64,000 nucleotides of DNA from Ferruginibacter sp. (GTDB taxonomy: Bacteria; Bacteroidota; Bacteroidia; Chitinophagales; Chitinophagaceae). Position numbers and translations under genes: made by a program. Shown piece after piece: positions 25,922 through 35,635 of this stretch. Below the pieces are notes generated by a model. That model saw nothing but the letters and a program-made list of their open reading frames with translations. It did not search any database and was not told the DNA's origin. Each line of letters opens with the position of its first letter. The first letter of the stretch is position 1. The stretch spans positions 145,960-209,959 of the forward strand of contig JABFQZ010000012.1 in NCBI GenBank assembly GCA_013141435.1, given 5' to 3'.

Positions 25922-26981
25922 TTTGAAAACAATTATACATATTGTAGGAAACAGACCTCAGTTTATAAAACTTGCTGTACTTTATAAAGAACTAGCTACT
26001 GATGCAAATATTAATCAAGAAATTATACATACAGGGCAACACTATAGCTTTAATATGAGCGATATTTTTTTTGCCGAATTAAAAATTCCCAAACCTACTT
26101 TAAACTTTAATATAAATAATAACACTACCACAATATTTGTACAAGAAGCTACAGAAAAGTTGTACCAATATTTTTTACAAAAAAATAATACTATTGTTTT
26201 TGTATATGGCGATACCAACACTACTTTAGCCGCTGCCCTTGCAGCAAAAAATGCAAAATTACCTTTGTTACATTTTGAAGCTGGTGTGCGTACTTATGAT
26301 AATACCATGCCCGAAGAAATAAACAGAGTACAAACCGATAAATTGGCCGAAATAAATTATTGCTGTACACAAAAAAATTACGAAACCATGCTTGCCGAAG
26401 GTTTTGATGCAAACAAAGTAATACAAACAGGCGATTTAATGCTTGATGCATTTTTAAAAATAGAAGCTAGTAAAAGTAATGTGGTAAAAACACTAAAATA
26501 TATTGCATGCACAATTCATAGAGAGGCCAACTTGAGTAGTAAAGAAAACTTAACTCAAATTATACATGCTTTAAATAAAATAAACAACTCCATAGCTGTT
26601 GTAATGCCCATACACCCACATACACAAAAGCGCATATTAGAATACAACATTAATATTGAATTTGTTACAACCCCAGCCTTGGGATATGCTGATATGAAAA
26701 AAGTATTATTAGATTCAGAATATGTAATAACTGATAGTGGAGGTGCTAGTAGAGAAGCCTATTTTTTAAAGAAAAAATCTTTGATAATTATGGACAAACC
26801 TTTTTGGCCCGAAATTATAGAACAAAACTGTTCGCTATATACTACTGCAAATGAATGTAAAATTATTGAAAAAAATAATGCTCTTTCTTTTTTAAAGCCA
26901 AATTTTGAAACTAACATTTTTGGAAATGGAAATGCCGCCAAAAATATTCATACCCACATATCGAAATATTTATTAGTTTAA
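25908..26981 (+). CDS. wecB: UDP-N-acetylglucosamine 2-epimerase family (WecB/WbpI-like)
   Basis: The enzyme inverts C2 of a UDP-HexNAc, producing UDP-ManNAc or a related uronate. The 357-residue protein has 'VGNRPQFIKLAVL' (about 11-23), 'VYGDTNTTLAAALAA' (about 96), 'HFEAGVRTYDNTMPEEINRV' in two adjacent blocks, and 'ITDSGGASREAYFL' near residue 270, all typical of the GT-B-fold non-hydrolysing epimerases. Its partner WbpB-like gene makes a WbpI-type substrate (UDP-2,3-diacetamido uronate) possible. Plain WecB activity is the alternative. The start at 25908 lies inside the preceding gene. Confidence 0.88.
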   Translation: MHKNNLKTIIHIVGNRPQFIKLAVLYKELATDANINQEIIHTGQHYSFNMSDIFFAELKIPKPTLNFNINNNTTTIFVQEATEKLYQYFLQKNNTIVFVYGDTNTTLAAALAAKNAKLPLLHFEAGVRTYDNTMPEEINRVQTDKLAEINYCCTQKNYETMLAEGFDANKVIQTGDLMLDAFLKIEASKSNVVKTLKYIACTIHREANLSSKENLTQIIHALNKINNSIAVVMPIHPHTQKRILEYNINIEFVTTPALGYADMKKVLLDSEYVITDSGGASREAYFLKKKSLIIMDKPFWPEIIEQNCSLYTTANECKIIEKNNALSFLKPNFETNIFGNGNAAKNIHTHISKYLLV

Positions 26982-27119
26982 AATATGTAAAAAATAATTT
27001 TAAAATGCTATTTTGTGCTAGTGCTTTGGATTTTTTTTTGAACAGTCATATAAAAACTAAAACATCATCTACCTTATTTTATCATTAACCTAACCTTTTC
27101 TTTTTTTTAATCAGTCTTA

Positions 27120-27902
27120 TTATTCGTATTTTATAAACACTAAAATGCTATCATTTGGTAAATAAAGATATAGTTTACTTTCTTTAAAGTAGTAGTTTAC
27201 CAGTTGGTTGTTTATTTGTTGTGCCAAAATTTGATCTATACTCTTATTACCACAAGCCATTTGTGTACTTATTAATAACCCAAATTTTATTCTATCTCCC
27301 TGCACTTCTATTTTGCCACCAAATGTATTGCACCCATCGTTTCCAGTTATACTATTTTTGTTTAAATCTATGTTACAAAATGGTGCAACATTATAATCTT
27401 TTGTATTGATGTTGATATTGCCAAGTTTTTCTAATTTCCATTTGCCATGTAAGTTGTTATTTGATAGATAATTTCCACAACCATTATATGTAATACTGTT
27501 AAAACTAAATTTTACTTCCTTAGTAAAAACCTCTTTATGTATAGGTGTAGTACATTCTTTGTTGGTAATAAAAATTTTAATATCTCCGTCTTTAGTTGTA
27601 GCCGAATAAACTTTATTTCCATTGATAGTATCTTTTTTTAATTGATTATATCCAATTTTTAGTGAAAGCCCATCGTCTGCAATAAAACGTACAGTATCAT
27701 CAATATTTATTTGAAGTTTCCAATTTGAAGGCACATTACCTTCTGCAAAAAAATCGATACCAAATTTCTGTAATTTTGATAATTCGGTATTTGAAATTGT
27801 TTTTATATCAATGTTATTATTTTTAGCTTTTTTTTCTATTTTATTTGAATTGTGGCAGCTTAGAATAACAATAATTGTAAATGTTGTTAATATGTTTTTC
27901 AT
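27120..27902 (-). CDS. META/HslJ-domain lipoprotein
   Basis: This 260-residue protein begins with a lipoprotein signal (MKNILTTFTIIVILSC; lipid-carrying Cys near residue 16). The first half contains 'FFAEGNVPSNWKLQINIDDTVRFIADDGLSL', resembling the COG3650-type domain. The C-terminal ~110 residues form a META/HslJ domain ('LHGKWKLEKLGNI', 'NSITGNDGCNTFGGKI', 'STQMACGNKSIDQILAQQ'). HslJ-type domains are linked to envelope stress and heat response, but no enzymatic role is known. It stands alone, convergent with the epimerase gene. Confidence 0.8.
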   Translation of the reverse strand: MKNILTTFTIIVILSCHNSNKIEKKAKNNNIDIKTISNTELSKLQKFGIDFFAEGNVPSNWKLQINIDDTVRFIADDGLSLKIGYNQLKKDTINGNKVYSATTKDGDIKIFITNKECTTPIHKEVFTKEVKFSFNSITYNGCGNYLSNNNLHGKWKLEKLGNININTKDYNVAPFCNIDLNKNSITGNDGCNTFGGKIEVQGDRIKFGLLISTQMACGNKSIDQILAQQINNQLVNYYFKESKLYLYLPNDSILVFIKYE

Positions 27903-27945
27903 TAAATATTTTATTTTAATATAAATGTATAATTTATTTAGTAAC

Positions 27946-27953
27946 TACATTTG
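27946..27953 (+). promoter_or_regulatory. Probable -7 element of the acid phosphatase gene
   Basis: TACATTTG fully matches TAnnTTTG and lies 20 bases before the start codon at 27974. Confidence 0.4.
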
Positions 27954-27973
27954 TAATTAACAAAAACAAATTT

Positions 27974-28780
27974 ATGAAATATATATTTTTACTATTTGGT
28001 GCTTTAAGTTTGCAGGCATGCAAAACCACTAAAAGTAGTAGTGCAACAAACCAAAGCTTGATGCCGCAAAATGTAAGTTTAAATGGCAAATTATTTACTG
28101 CAATGTTTCAGCAAAGGGCTGCTGAATATAGAGCTCTTTGTCTGCAAGGTTATAATATAGCTCGTTTGCAAATTGACAATTATGTAGCTACTACTACAAA
28201 ACCTAAAGCTTTAATAACAGATATTGACGAAACTATTTTAGATAATAGCCCTTATGCTGTACACCAAGCATATTTGGGTAAAGAGTATGAACCTGCAAGT
28301 TGGTATCAATGGACAGATAAAGCTATTGCCGATACTATGCCTGGTGCAGCAAGTTTTTTAAATTATGCAGCATCGAAAAATATAGAAATAATTTATATTA
28401 CAAATAGAGAAGAAAGAGAAAGAGCATCTACTTTAAAAAATCTTCAATATTTTGGATTACCAAATGCAAACGAAGCACATTTATTTACTAAAACAAATAC
28501 ATCGAGTAAAGAACCAAGAAGACAACAAGTAATGCAACAATTTGAAATTGTACTTTTAATGGGCGATAACCTTGCAGATTTAAGTGTATTGTTTGATAAA
28601 AAAAATGAAACTGAACGGAAAGCAAATACCGATTTATTAGCTAACCAATTTGGTAAAAAGTTAATAGTTTTTCCAAATGCTAATTATGGTGATTGGGAAA
28701 ATAGCTTATATAAATTTAATTACAAACTATCGCAAACGCAAAAAGACTCAGTATTAAAATCGGTTTTAATAAACTATTAA
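27974..28780 (+). CDS. Lipoprotein e(P4)-family acid phosphatase / 5'-nucleotidase
   Basis: These outer-membrane lipoproteins dephosphorylate nucleotides so that nucleosides can be taken up. The 268-residue protein has a lipobox ending in Cys16 (LSLQAC). The class C acid phosphatase (DDDD/HAD) motif is TDIDETILDNSPY with Asp83 and Asp85. 'YITNREERERASTLKNL' is the second motif and 'LLMGDNLADLS' carries the later acidic residues. The family's usual length is about 260-280 residues. Confidence 0.92.
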   Translation: MKYIFLLFGALSLQACKTTKSSSATNQSLMPQNVSLNGKLFTAMFQQRAAEYRALCLQGYNIARLQIDNYVATTTKPKALITDIDETILDNSPYAVHQAYLGKEYEPASWYQWTDKAIADTMPGAASFLNYAASKNIEIIYITNREERERASTLKNLQYFGLPNANEAHLFTKTNTSSKEPRRQQVMQQFEIVLLMGDNLADLSVLFDKKNETERKANTDLLANQFGKKLIVFPNANYGDWENSLYKFNYKLSQTQKDSVLKSVLINY

Positions 28781-28811
28781 ATATATTTTTTAGTGATGAT
28801 AGGAAAAAAAA

Positions 28812-28835
28812 GGGGCTTTGATAGAAATCGAAGCC
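28812..28835. other. Strong hairpin in the leader upstream of the Mpo1-like gene
   Basis: GGGCTTTGAT-agaa-ATCGAAGCCC forms a 10-bp stem with one G-T-type mismatch. On the minus strand it is followed by CTTTTTTT, as in a terminator, and on the plus strand by no T-run. A small frame, MKNHIYNVSQKSLLYKNC..., starts 18 bases later at 28854 and runs 50 codons into the next gene. Its hydrophobic stretch resembles the beginning of an export signal. It may be a leader element or the remains of a lost gene. Confidence 0.4.
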
Positions 28836-28954
28836 CGTATTAATCCAATATCCTATGAAAAATCATATATATAACGTATCGCAGAAAAGTTTATTGTATA
28901 AAAATTGTATTTTGAGAAGAAATTTTTTAAATTATTTCATTTTAAGCTGTTTTT

Positions 28955-29419
28955 ATGCAAAATATACAATATTTGCTTGCCCAATATGGCGAAAGCCATC
29001 AACATAAAACCAATAAGATTATACATTGGATTTGTGTACCAATAATTTTCTTTAGTATTGTAGGTTTTTTGTATGCTATTAAACTGCCATTATTTTGGCA
29101 TTTGTACCAACTAAATGTTGCTTTTATTGTAACTTTTTTTGCCATATTGTATTATATAAAACTATCTCCAAGCTTGGCTATAGGCATGTTTATTTTTTGC
29201 ACTATTTGTTTACTAATAGCTCATTTTGTAGAGCAAAGTGGCGTTATACAGTTATGGGTATTTTGCTCTATATTTTTTATTTTAGCATGGATTGGGCAAT
29301 TTTATGGCCATAATATAGAAGGGAAGAAACCATCATTTTTAAAAGATATTCAGTTTTTAATGATTGGTCCTGCATGGCTAATGAGTTTTTTATATAAGAA
29401 AATTGGAATTAAGTTGTAA
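28955..29419 (+). CDS. Mpo1-like (DUF962) membrane protein
   Basis: The 154-residue protein has the DUF962/Mpo1 pattern: an N-terminal 'YGESHQHKTNKIIHWICVPIIFFS' with conserved histidines, about four membrane segments, and 'GQFYGHNIEGKKPSFLKDIQFLMIGPAWL' at the C-terminal end. Yeast Mpo1 is an iron-dependent dioxygenase acting on 2-hydroxy fatty acids, using such histidines. The same chemistry is plausible but unproven here. The beginning overlaps a small frame from the leader hairpin region. Confidence 0.85.
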   Translation: MQNIQYLLAQYGESHQHKTNKIIHWICVPIIFFSIVGFLYAIKLPLFWHLYQLNVAFIVTFFAILYYIKLSPSLAIGMFIFCTICLLIAHFVEQSGVIQLWVFCSIFFILAWIGQFYGHNIEGKKPSFLKDIQFLMIGPAWLMSFLYKKIGIKL

Positions 29420-29492
29420 TCAATTTTATAAACTTTTTTATTCAAACCTTTGTATTGGTTATAAAACTTTAAGGTTTTTATACTTAAATAAA

Positions 29493-32400
29493 ATGCAAAA
29501 ACTAGGTATTATTTTATTTTTCAACTTATTGTATTGCACCAATTGTAAAGCACAAATCAATACCAATTTTGAATTTAGATTTAAAAATTACACTACACAC
29601 AATGGCATAGCCGATAATGTAGTAGTAAAAACCTTAAAAGATAAAAATGGCTTTTTATGGATTGCAACCCATAATGGTCTTAGCCGTTTTGATGGCTTAA
29701 AATTTAAAAACTATAGCCACAACCCAACAGATAGTAATAGCCTTAGAAGTATTTGGATATCGGATTTATTAATTGATAAGGAGCAAACATTATGGATAAC
29801 TACAGAATGGGGACTTTGCTATTATAACGATACAAAAGATAATTTTGTATATATAAATAACAAAGCAAATATGCAATTGGTATATAAAATGCCATTATGC
29901 AATTACGATAAAAATACTATTTATATTGCCGCCGAAGATGGATTAAAAAAAATAAATACTCACACAAAAAAATATGATAATACAACTTTAAACAGAATTG
30001 TAGATCCACAATTTATTGTAAAAGACAATAGTGGCAATTTAATTATAGGCACACGTGGTAGAGGATTATATAAGTACAATATTGCAGGCGATAATTACAA
30101 ATTGCTTTTGCCCAAAAAATTACCTTTTAGTACCCATTACATGGGCGCATGTGTGTATGAAAATAATATATGGATAGCTTCAGAAGAAGGTTTAATGCTT
30201 TTAAATAATGATGAATCAACAATGCTTTTTTCAAATGCTGACAAAAGTTTAAAAAATAATTCGATAAAGCAATTAATGTGTGTAAGCCCATTTGTATCAG
30301 GTGTGGGAAAAGACTTTTTGGTTTGTGGTACTTACGATAAAAAATTATTACTTTTTGATATTAAGAAAAAAAAATTTGTACAAAAATGGACATCAAATGA
30401 ATCTAATCCCGAAGGTTTTTTGACTTCGATAGTTTATGATATATACGAAAATAACAAAACTTTATGGATAGGTACTGATAGAGGATTGAAGCAACTTAAT
30501 ACTGATAATCAACAGCAACAATCATTCTATATATCGCCTTTATTGGCAAAAGAAGATTTACCACTTGTAAAAAAAGTTATAGCAAATAGTGAAGTAGACA
30601 ATAAAAAAATTTGGCTCATACCTCAAAAGCCATATGCTGGCTTGGTTTTATATAATTTAAAAAATCAAAAAATAATTAAAGAATGGAATACAACTAAAAC
30701 AACAAAAGGGAAAATATATTCAGATATAATACACTCAAAAAATGAAAGTATAATAATTGCAAGTAGAGATTCGGGGTTAGATTTTTTTACTGAAAAAAAA
30801 GGGTTAATAAAAACCATAAAATTGACCGAGAAAATAAATTGCATAGTAGAAGATACATTTGGGAATCTTTGGCTTGGAACAGATGATGGCTTAATTTTTT
30901 TTAACAACAAAACTAATATTTCTACAAAATTCCAATCTACTTTTACAGGCTCTGATGTAGAAAAAAATGCATTTGGAGGTGAATTTCCTATATCAGATTT
31001 AAAAATTGGGGTAGATAATAAAATTTGGCTAACAAATAGTAAATATGGCTTGTTTAGTTTTGATATAATTACCAAAAAATTTACATCACATCGTCAAAAT
31101 GCAAATAGTAAATTCTCTACTTTAGATAGATGTAGTAGTGTAACTATTGTAAGTAAAGATTCAATTTGGTTTGGCAATATGGCAGGTTTAAGTTGTTATG
31201 TACCATCACAAAATAAATTTATAAATTTTGATGTAACAAAAGGTTTAAAATCTACATACATATACTCAATTATAAAAGATGCTGCAAACAATATTTGGGC
31301 AAGAGGCAATGCAGATGTTTTTTATTTTAATACAAATTCAAAAAAAATAATTAGCACTATACTAAATCCTAGTTGCAATATTTTTAGTTATAAACAAAAG
31401 TTAAATATAAGTGGTAATAGTATTTTCTTAGGACATGAAGCTGGTTTTACAATTTTTGATGCCAATAACTTTGTAAAACCAATTACAGCTAAACCATTGC
31501 TTAAAATTATTTCTTACAAATCAAATATTGGAAATGTTTTTGTACCAAATGAAAATAATTTTGCACCAATTAAATTAAATTATAACGATAACCAAATAGG
31601 GTTTGAATATGCTGCTATTGAATACAATAACCCCGAAGAAATTGAATATTGGCATAGGCTAGAAGGATTAGAGAAAGAATTTATATCAAGTGCTGACAAT
31701 AGGGTAGTTGACTATACTAATTTGCCTCATGGCAAATATCGATTTACTGTATATGCAATAAATAAACATACAAATATTAAGAGTGAATTAGCATTTCTAA
31801 ATTTTACTATACAACCTGCATTTTGGCAACGATGGTGGTTTTGGCCAGTACTAGCCTTGTTTTTTGTAATGCTTGTAGTGAGTTTTGCACAAAAAAGGAT
31901 AACCACAATAAGACAAAAAGAAAAACAAAAAACTGCTGTAAATAAAGCAATGGCTGAGTTAGAAACAAAAATGTTTAGGAGTCAAATGAACCCTCATTTT
32001 ATTTTTAATAGCCTCAATTCTATACAAAAATATATTTGGGAAAACAAAGAAGAAGATGCAGCCGAGTACTTAGCACAATTTGCAAAATTAATACGAGCCA
32101 TTTTAGAAAACTCAAGAAAAGAAACAGTATTGCTAAAAGAAGAAATAGAGGTAATGAAATTGTACATTGACTTAGAACATAGGCGTAGCAATGCTAATTT
32201 TGACTACAGCATAAAAGTGAATGAAGATATTGATTTACAAAATGTAGCTATTCCGCCTCTATTACTACAGCCTTTTATAGAAAATGCCATTTGGCATGGC
32301 TTAAGTAAAAAACAAAAAAAAGGAAACTTAAATATCAATATAACTAAGAATAACAATCAACTTATTTGTGTAATTGATGATGATGGAGTGGGGCGACAAG

Positions 32401-32582
32401 ATTTTAATAATAATACTGAAAAAAAATCGGTAGGTATTGAAATTACAAAACAAAGAATAGATAAACTTATGGAAATGACCAAGCAATATGCAAATGTTAC
32501 CATTTTTGACAAAAATGAAAATGGAGAGCCATTAGGCACTAAAGTAATTATAACTTTACCTTTGCAAATTTGTGAAAGTTAA
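29493..32582 (+). CDS. Two-component propeller sensor histidine kinase (LytS-type core)
   Basis: I set the start at 29493 (MQKLGIILFFNLLYC) because it opens a signal peptide; the in-frame codons back to 29403 overlap the preceding gene. The 1029-residue protein carries a periplasmic beta-propeller of repeated 'D-x-x-G-x-x-W-I-g-T-x-x-G-L' blades (about 25-700), a Y_Y_Y domain (about 710-785), and one transmembrane helix ('WFWPVLALFFVMLVVSF'). A cytoplasmic His_kinase domain has His835 in 'FRSQMNPHFIFNSLNS', followed by an HATPase with 'DDDGVGR'. The LytTR regulator follows 45 bases later and is surely its partner. The signal is unknown. Confidence 0.92.
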   Translation: MQKLGIILFFNLLYCTNCKAQINTNFEFRFKNYTTHNGIADNVVVKTLKDKNGFLWIATHNGLSRFDGLKFKNYSHNPTDSNSLRSIWISDLLIDKEQTLWITTEWGLCYYNDTKDNFVYINNKANMQLVYKMPLCNYDKNTIYIAAEDGLKKINTHTKKYDNTTLNRIVDPQFIVKDNSGNLIIGTRGRGLYKYNIAGDNYKLLLPKKLPFSTHYMGACVYENNIWIASEEGLMLLNNDESTMLFSNADKSLKNNSIKQLMCVSPFVSGVGKDFLVCGTYDKKLLLFDIKKKKFVQKWTSNESNPEGFLTSIVYDIYENNKTLWIGTDRGLKQLNTDNQQQQSFYISPLLAKEDLPLVKKVIANSEVDNKKIWLIPQKPYAGLVLYNLKNQKIIKEWNTTKTTKGKIYSDIIHSKNESIIIASRDSGLDFFTEKKGLIKTIKLTEKINCIVEDTFGNLWLGTDDGLIFFNNKTNISTKFQSTFTGSDVEKNAFGGEFPISDLKIGVDNKIWLTNSKYGLFSFDIITKKFTSHRQNANSKFSTLDRCSSVTIVSKDSIWFGNMAGLSCYVPSQNKFINFDVTKGLKSTYIYSIIKDAANNIWARGNADVFYFNTNSKKIISTILNPSCNIFSYKQKLNISGNSIFLGHEAGFTIFDANNFVKPITAKPLLKIISYKSNIGNVFVPNENNFAPIKLNYNDNQIGFEYAAIEYNNPEEIEYWHRLEGLEKEFISSADNRVVDYTNLPHGKYRFTVYAINKHTNIKSELAFLNFTIQPAFWQRWWFWPVLALFFVMLVVSFAQKRITTIRQKEKQKTAVNKAMAELETKMFRSQMNPHFIFNSLNSIQKYIWENKEEDAAEYLAQFAKLIRAILENSRKETVLLKEEIEVMKLYIDLEHRRSNANFDYSIKVNEDIDLQNVAIPPLLLQPFIENAIWHGLSKKQKKGNLNINITKNNNQLICVIDDDGVGRQDFNNNTEKKSVGIEITKQRIDKLMEMTKQYANVTIFDKNENGEPLGTKVIITLPLQICES

Positions 32583-32627
32583 AATTACTGCCCTAGTAAA
32601 CCTTAGTTTTGGTACTAAACTTTTTTT

Positions 32628-33344
32628 ATGCTTAGATGTTATATTGTAGATGATGAGCAAAATGCAGTAGATGCTTTAGTAGCAATGCTTAAGAAAAAAT
32701 TTGTACAGCAAGTAAATATATGCGGTAGTAATATTAATGCTATTAAAGCTATAAATGAAATAGAATTGTTGCAACCTGATGTGCTTTTTTTAGATGTAGA
32801 AATGCCATTAATGACAGGACTAGATTTACTAAAACATTTTCCAGAAAGAAAATTTTATGTAATATTTACAACTGCACACGAAAAGTATGCGTTACCTGCA
32901 CTCAAAGCATCTGCTACCGATTATTTAGTAAAGCCACTTTCGCCACAAGATGTATTTGATGCCTTACAAAAATGTGAAGTTGGAAAAATTGAAAATAAAA
33001 AAAACAAGGTTAATCTTTCTAATAAAATAAACATTATTACAGCCCACGAAATACTACACTTAAATGTGGAAGATATTGTACGTATAGAGGCAAATAATAA
33101 CTATTCTCATTTTTATTTTACCAACAGGCCAAAAGTAATAGTAAGCAAAACCTTAAAAGAATTTGAAGACCTGCTAACAATATATAATTTTTATAGAGTA
33201 CACCAATCTCACCTAATAAACTTACAATATGTTGAAGTAGTAAAAAGCGACGATGGAGACTATGCTCTTTTGCAATATGGCCACAGAGTAGAAATAAGTC
33301 GCCGAAAAAAATCAGAATTTTTAAAAAGAATAAAACAATTCTAA
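32628..33344 (+). CDS. LytTR-family response regulator
   Basis: The 238-residue regulator has a receiver domain with Asp56 in 'DVLFLDVEMPLMTG' and a C-terminal LytTR DNA-binding domain (about 135-238; 'IVRIEANNNYSHFYF', 'FYRVHQSHLINLQYVE'). It is the partner of the propeller kinase directly upstream. Its targets may include the secreted genes downstream that follow on the same strand, which is inference from position only. Confidence 0.93.
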   Translation: MLRCYIVDDEQNAVDALVAMLKKKFVQQVNICGSNINAIKAINEIELLQPDVLFLDVEMPLMTGLDLLKHFPERKFYVIFTTAHEKYALPALKASATDYLVKPLSPQDVFDALQKCEVGKIENKKNKVNLSNKINIITAHEILHLNVEDIVRIEANNNYSHFYFTNRPKVIVSKTLKEFEDLLTIYNFYRVHQSHLINLQYVEVVKSDDGDYALLQYGHRVEISRRKKSEFLKRIKQF

Positions 33345-33503
33345 CCAAATTATTGCCTAAAATTACCAAATTCTTTTTCAATAGTACCAAACACTAATTT
33401 AGTTGTACTCCTTTTCCTAAACTATGTAATTTTATACTAATGCCATATTATTAAATCGCATTTAGCTTTATTAAATTTTAGCAATAAAATAAATAAAATT
33501 AGC

Positions 33504-34373
33504 ATGAAATTCTTTTTTACACTAACAATACTTCTTTATACATCATCAACATTTGCGCAAAATGTTGGTATTGGCATTGCAATACCAGATGAGAAGTTGC
33601 AAGTAGATAGTACCATAAGAGTTGGTAAAAATGCTATAATAGTACAAGGAAGTACTAAAAAAAATACTATAAAATTTGGCGATGGAGATTATGTAACCAT
33701 TGGAGAACAGAATAAAGATGATAGACTTGTATTAAATGCAGGTTCATTTAGTTTTGCAAATGGCAATGTAGGCATAGGAGTAGATTCGGCAACCGAAAAG
33801 TTGGATATTAATGGGTTAATTAAAATAAGAAGTGGTGCACCTGCGGTTGGAAAAGTTTTGACCAGCGATGCTATTGGTAGAGCAACATGGCAAGATTTAC
33901 CAAATAATATTGGAACCAAGAAAAAAATAAGTATTCCTTGCTCTGCTTTTCAGCCAGAATTCGCTTCAATTGGGTTAAATATATCAGTTATTAATGGTAA
34001 TTGGATCTATTACGATAATGGTGTTTCATCTTCTGTAGATATGTATGCACCATTAACATTTCCCGATGGAGTAAAAATTACACAAATGTCTATTTATTAT
34101 TTAGATAATTCAACAACAGATTTTACTGCCAGAATAGAAATAGTAACCTATAATCCACCTGGCATATCCTATAGCTCTCTCACTGGTTCTTCAATTACAA
34201 CTTCGGGTATTTCTGGCATTGGTGTTTTTTCTCAAAAATTATCAACAGGTGTTTTAGGTACAATTATAGATAATATTGGCAAATCATATTTTATAAGAAT
34301 TTCGCCAAATGGAAATTGGCCAGGAATTGATTTAAAAATAGGTATGATAGAAATTGAGTATGAAATATTATAA
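33504..34373 (+). CDS. Secreted fibre-like protein, unknown function
   Basis: The 289-residue protein has a Sec signal peptide (MKFFFTLTILLYTSSTFAQ) followed by 'NVGIGIAIPDEKLQVDSTIRVG' and later 'NGNVGIGVDSATEKLDINGLIKI'. These 'NVGIG...P..KLDI.G' repeats are typical of Bacteroidota surface proteins resembling phage tail-fibre stalks. The last ~150 residues form an unrecognised beta-rich domain ('KISIPCSAFQPEF', 'MSIYYLDNS'). It shares its N-terminal plan with the next gene. No catalytic motif is seen. Confidence 0.65.
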   Translation: MKFFFTLTILLYTSSTFAQNVGIGIAIPDEKLQVDSTIRVGKNAIIVQGSTKKNTIKFGDGDYVTIGEQNKDDRLVLNAGSFSFANGNVGIGVDSATEKLDINGLIKIRSGAPAVGKVLTSDAIGRATWQDLPNNIGTKKKISIPCSAFQPEFASIGLNISVINGNWIYYDNGVSSSVDMYAPLTFPDGVKITQMSIYYLDNSTTDFTARIEIVTYNPPGISYSSLTGSSITTSGISGIGVFSQKLSTGVLGTIIDNIGKSYFIRISPNGNWPGIDLKIGMIEIEYEIL

Positions 34374-34426
34374 GCAATAAGCTTCTAATATTAAAAAATT
34401 TTACAACTGTGTAAAAAACTAAGCAA

Positions 34427-35632
34427 ATGAAACAATTAATTATACTACTTACAATTTTAATTTCTACTACAGCTTATGCACAAAATGTAGGTATAGGCGA
34501 AACAACACCTACAGATACTAAATTGCAAATAAAAAGATCAGACAGTGCATTGTTATTACTGCACAACTCATCGTTTGGTGCAGATGTAAAAACTGGATTA
34601 TTTTTTAAAAGTGGCAGTACATATTCTGGCTCAATTATAACTACAGGTAGTACTTTAGCACAAACATTTAGATTGGGTATTTCCACTTTTGGTGCACCTT
34701 CGCCATCTGGTTTAATTGAAAGAATATCCATTTTAGATGGAGGAAACGTTGGCATTGGAAACACAAATCCATTAGCAAAATTAGATATTAACGGACAAGT
34801 AAAAATAACTGGCGGCGCACCTGGCGTAGGTAAATTATTAGAAAGCGACGCATCAGGTTTAGCTACTTGGTCTGATAAATCTGCATCTTTTTTACCTACT
34901 GGTGCAAGTGGTAATACACTTAGGCACAATGGTATAGGCTGGGCTGCAAATAATACACTTTACAATAACGGAATTAATATAGGTATAGGAAACACCAATC
35001 CAACTACTGCTGGTTTAGTTGTAGATAAAGTTGTAGGAAATACCAATGCCATTTTTGGAAGCAATACATCTGGAGTGTCTGTACAAACTAGCTGGCCAGG
35101 CATTGGTTTTAATACTTATTATAGCAGTGGTAGTATTATGATAGCTACTGGTGGCGCAGGTTATATTGGTGCCGACCCTACAACTGGCAGATTAATACTA
35201 GCCAATACAAGTGCTAATGCAACAGCAGGTGCTTACAATGCCTTACAAGATAAAATGTGGATAGCAAACGATGGTACGGTTAGTTTAGGCAGCAGTAATC
35301 TTAATGCCGAAAATACCACATTAGGCGCTGGCTATAAATTAAAAGTATATGGCAAAGTACTAAGCGAAGAAGTAAGGGTACAATTAAAAACGGCTTGGCC
35401 AGATTACGTTTTCGATAAAAATTATAAAAAACTTACTATAAATGAGCTTGAAAAATATGTTGATTTACATAAACATTTACCTAACATTCCTTCTGCAAAA
35501 GAGATAGAAATTGATGGACAACATTTGGGCGAAATACAACGAAAAATGATTGAAAAGATAGAAGAGTTGAGCTTATATGTGATAGAATTGAAAAAAGAAA
35601 TTGATATATTAAAAGAGAAAACTAAAAAATAA
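34427..35632 (+). CDS. Secreted fibre-like protein with C-terminal coiled coil
   Basis: The 401-residue protein has a signal peptide (MKQLIILLTILISTTAYAQ) and repeats 'NVGIGETTPTDTKLQI', 'NVGIGNTNPLAKLDINGQVKI' and 'NIGIGNTNPTTAGLVV' along the stalk. The C-terminal portion 'LKVYGKVLSEEVRVQLKTAWPDYVF' plus 'HKHLPNIPSAKEIEIDGQHLGEIQRKMIEKIEELSLYVIELKKEI' (in parts) is the common tail module of Bacteroidota cell-surface proteins, ending in a probable trimeric coiled coil. It is a paralogue in plan of the gene before it. The protease gene begins 3 bases after its stop. Confidence 0.75.
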   Translation: MKQLIILLTILISTTAYAQNVGIGETTPTDTKLQIKRSDSALLLLHNSSFGADVKTGLFFKSGSTYSGSIITTGSTLAQTFRLGISTFGAPSPSGLIERISILDGGNVGIGNTNPLAKLDINGQVKITGGAPGVGKLLESDASGLATWSDKSASFLPTGASGNTLRHNGIGWAANNTLYNNGINIGIGNTNPTTAGLVVDKVVGNTNAIFGSNTSGVSVQTSWPGIGFNTYYSSGSIMIATGGAGYIGADPTTGRLILANTSANATAGAYNALQDKMWIANDGTVSLGSSNLNAENTTLGAGYKLKVYGKVLSEEVRVQLKTAWPDYVFDKNYKKLTINELEKYVDLHKHLPNIPSAKEIEIDGQHLGEIQRKMIEKIEELSLYVIELKKEIDILKEKTKK

Positions 35633-35635
35633 AAG

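Noticed and set aside
29403..29492. N-terminal extension of the propeller kinase back to 29403
   Set aside because: It overlaps the Mpo1-like gene, has no signal-like or conserved content, and the ATG at 29493 opens a clear export signal.
33504..35632. Prophage tail-fibre genes
   Set aside because: The repeats recall tail fibres, but both proteins have Sec signal peptides and there is no other phage gene nearby, so they are cell-surface proteins.
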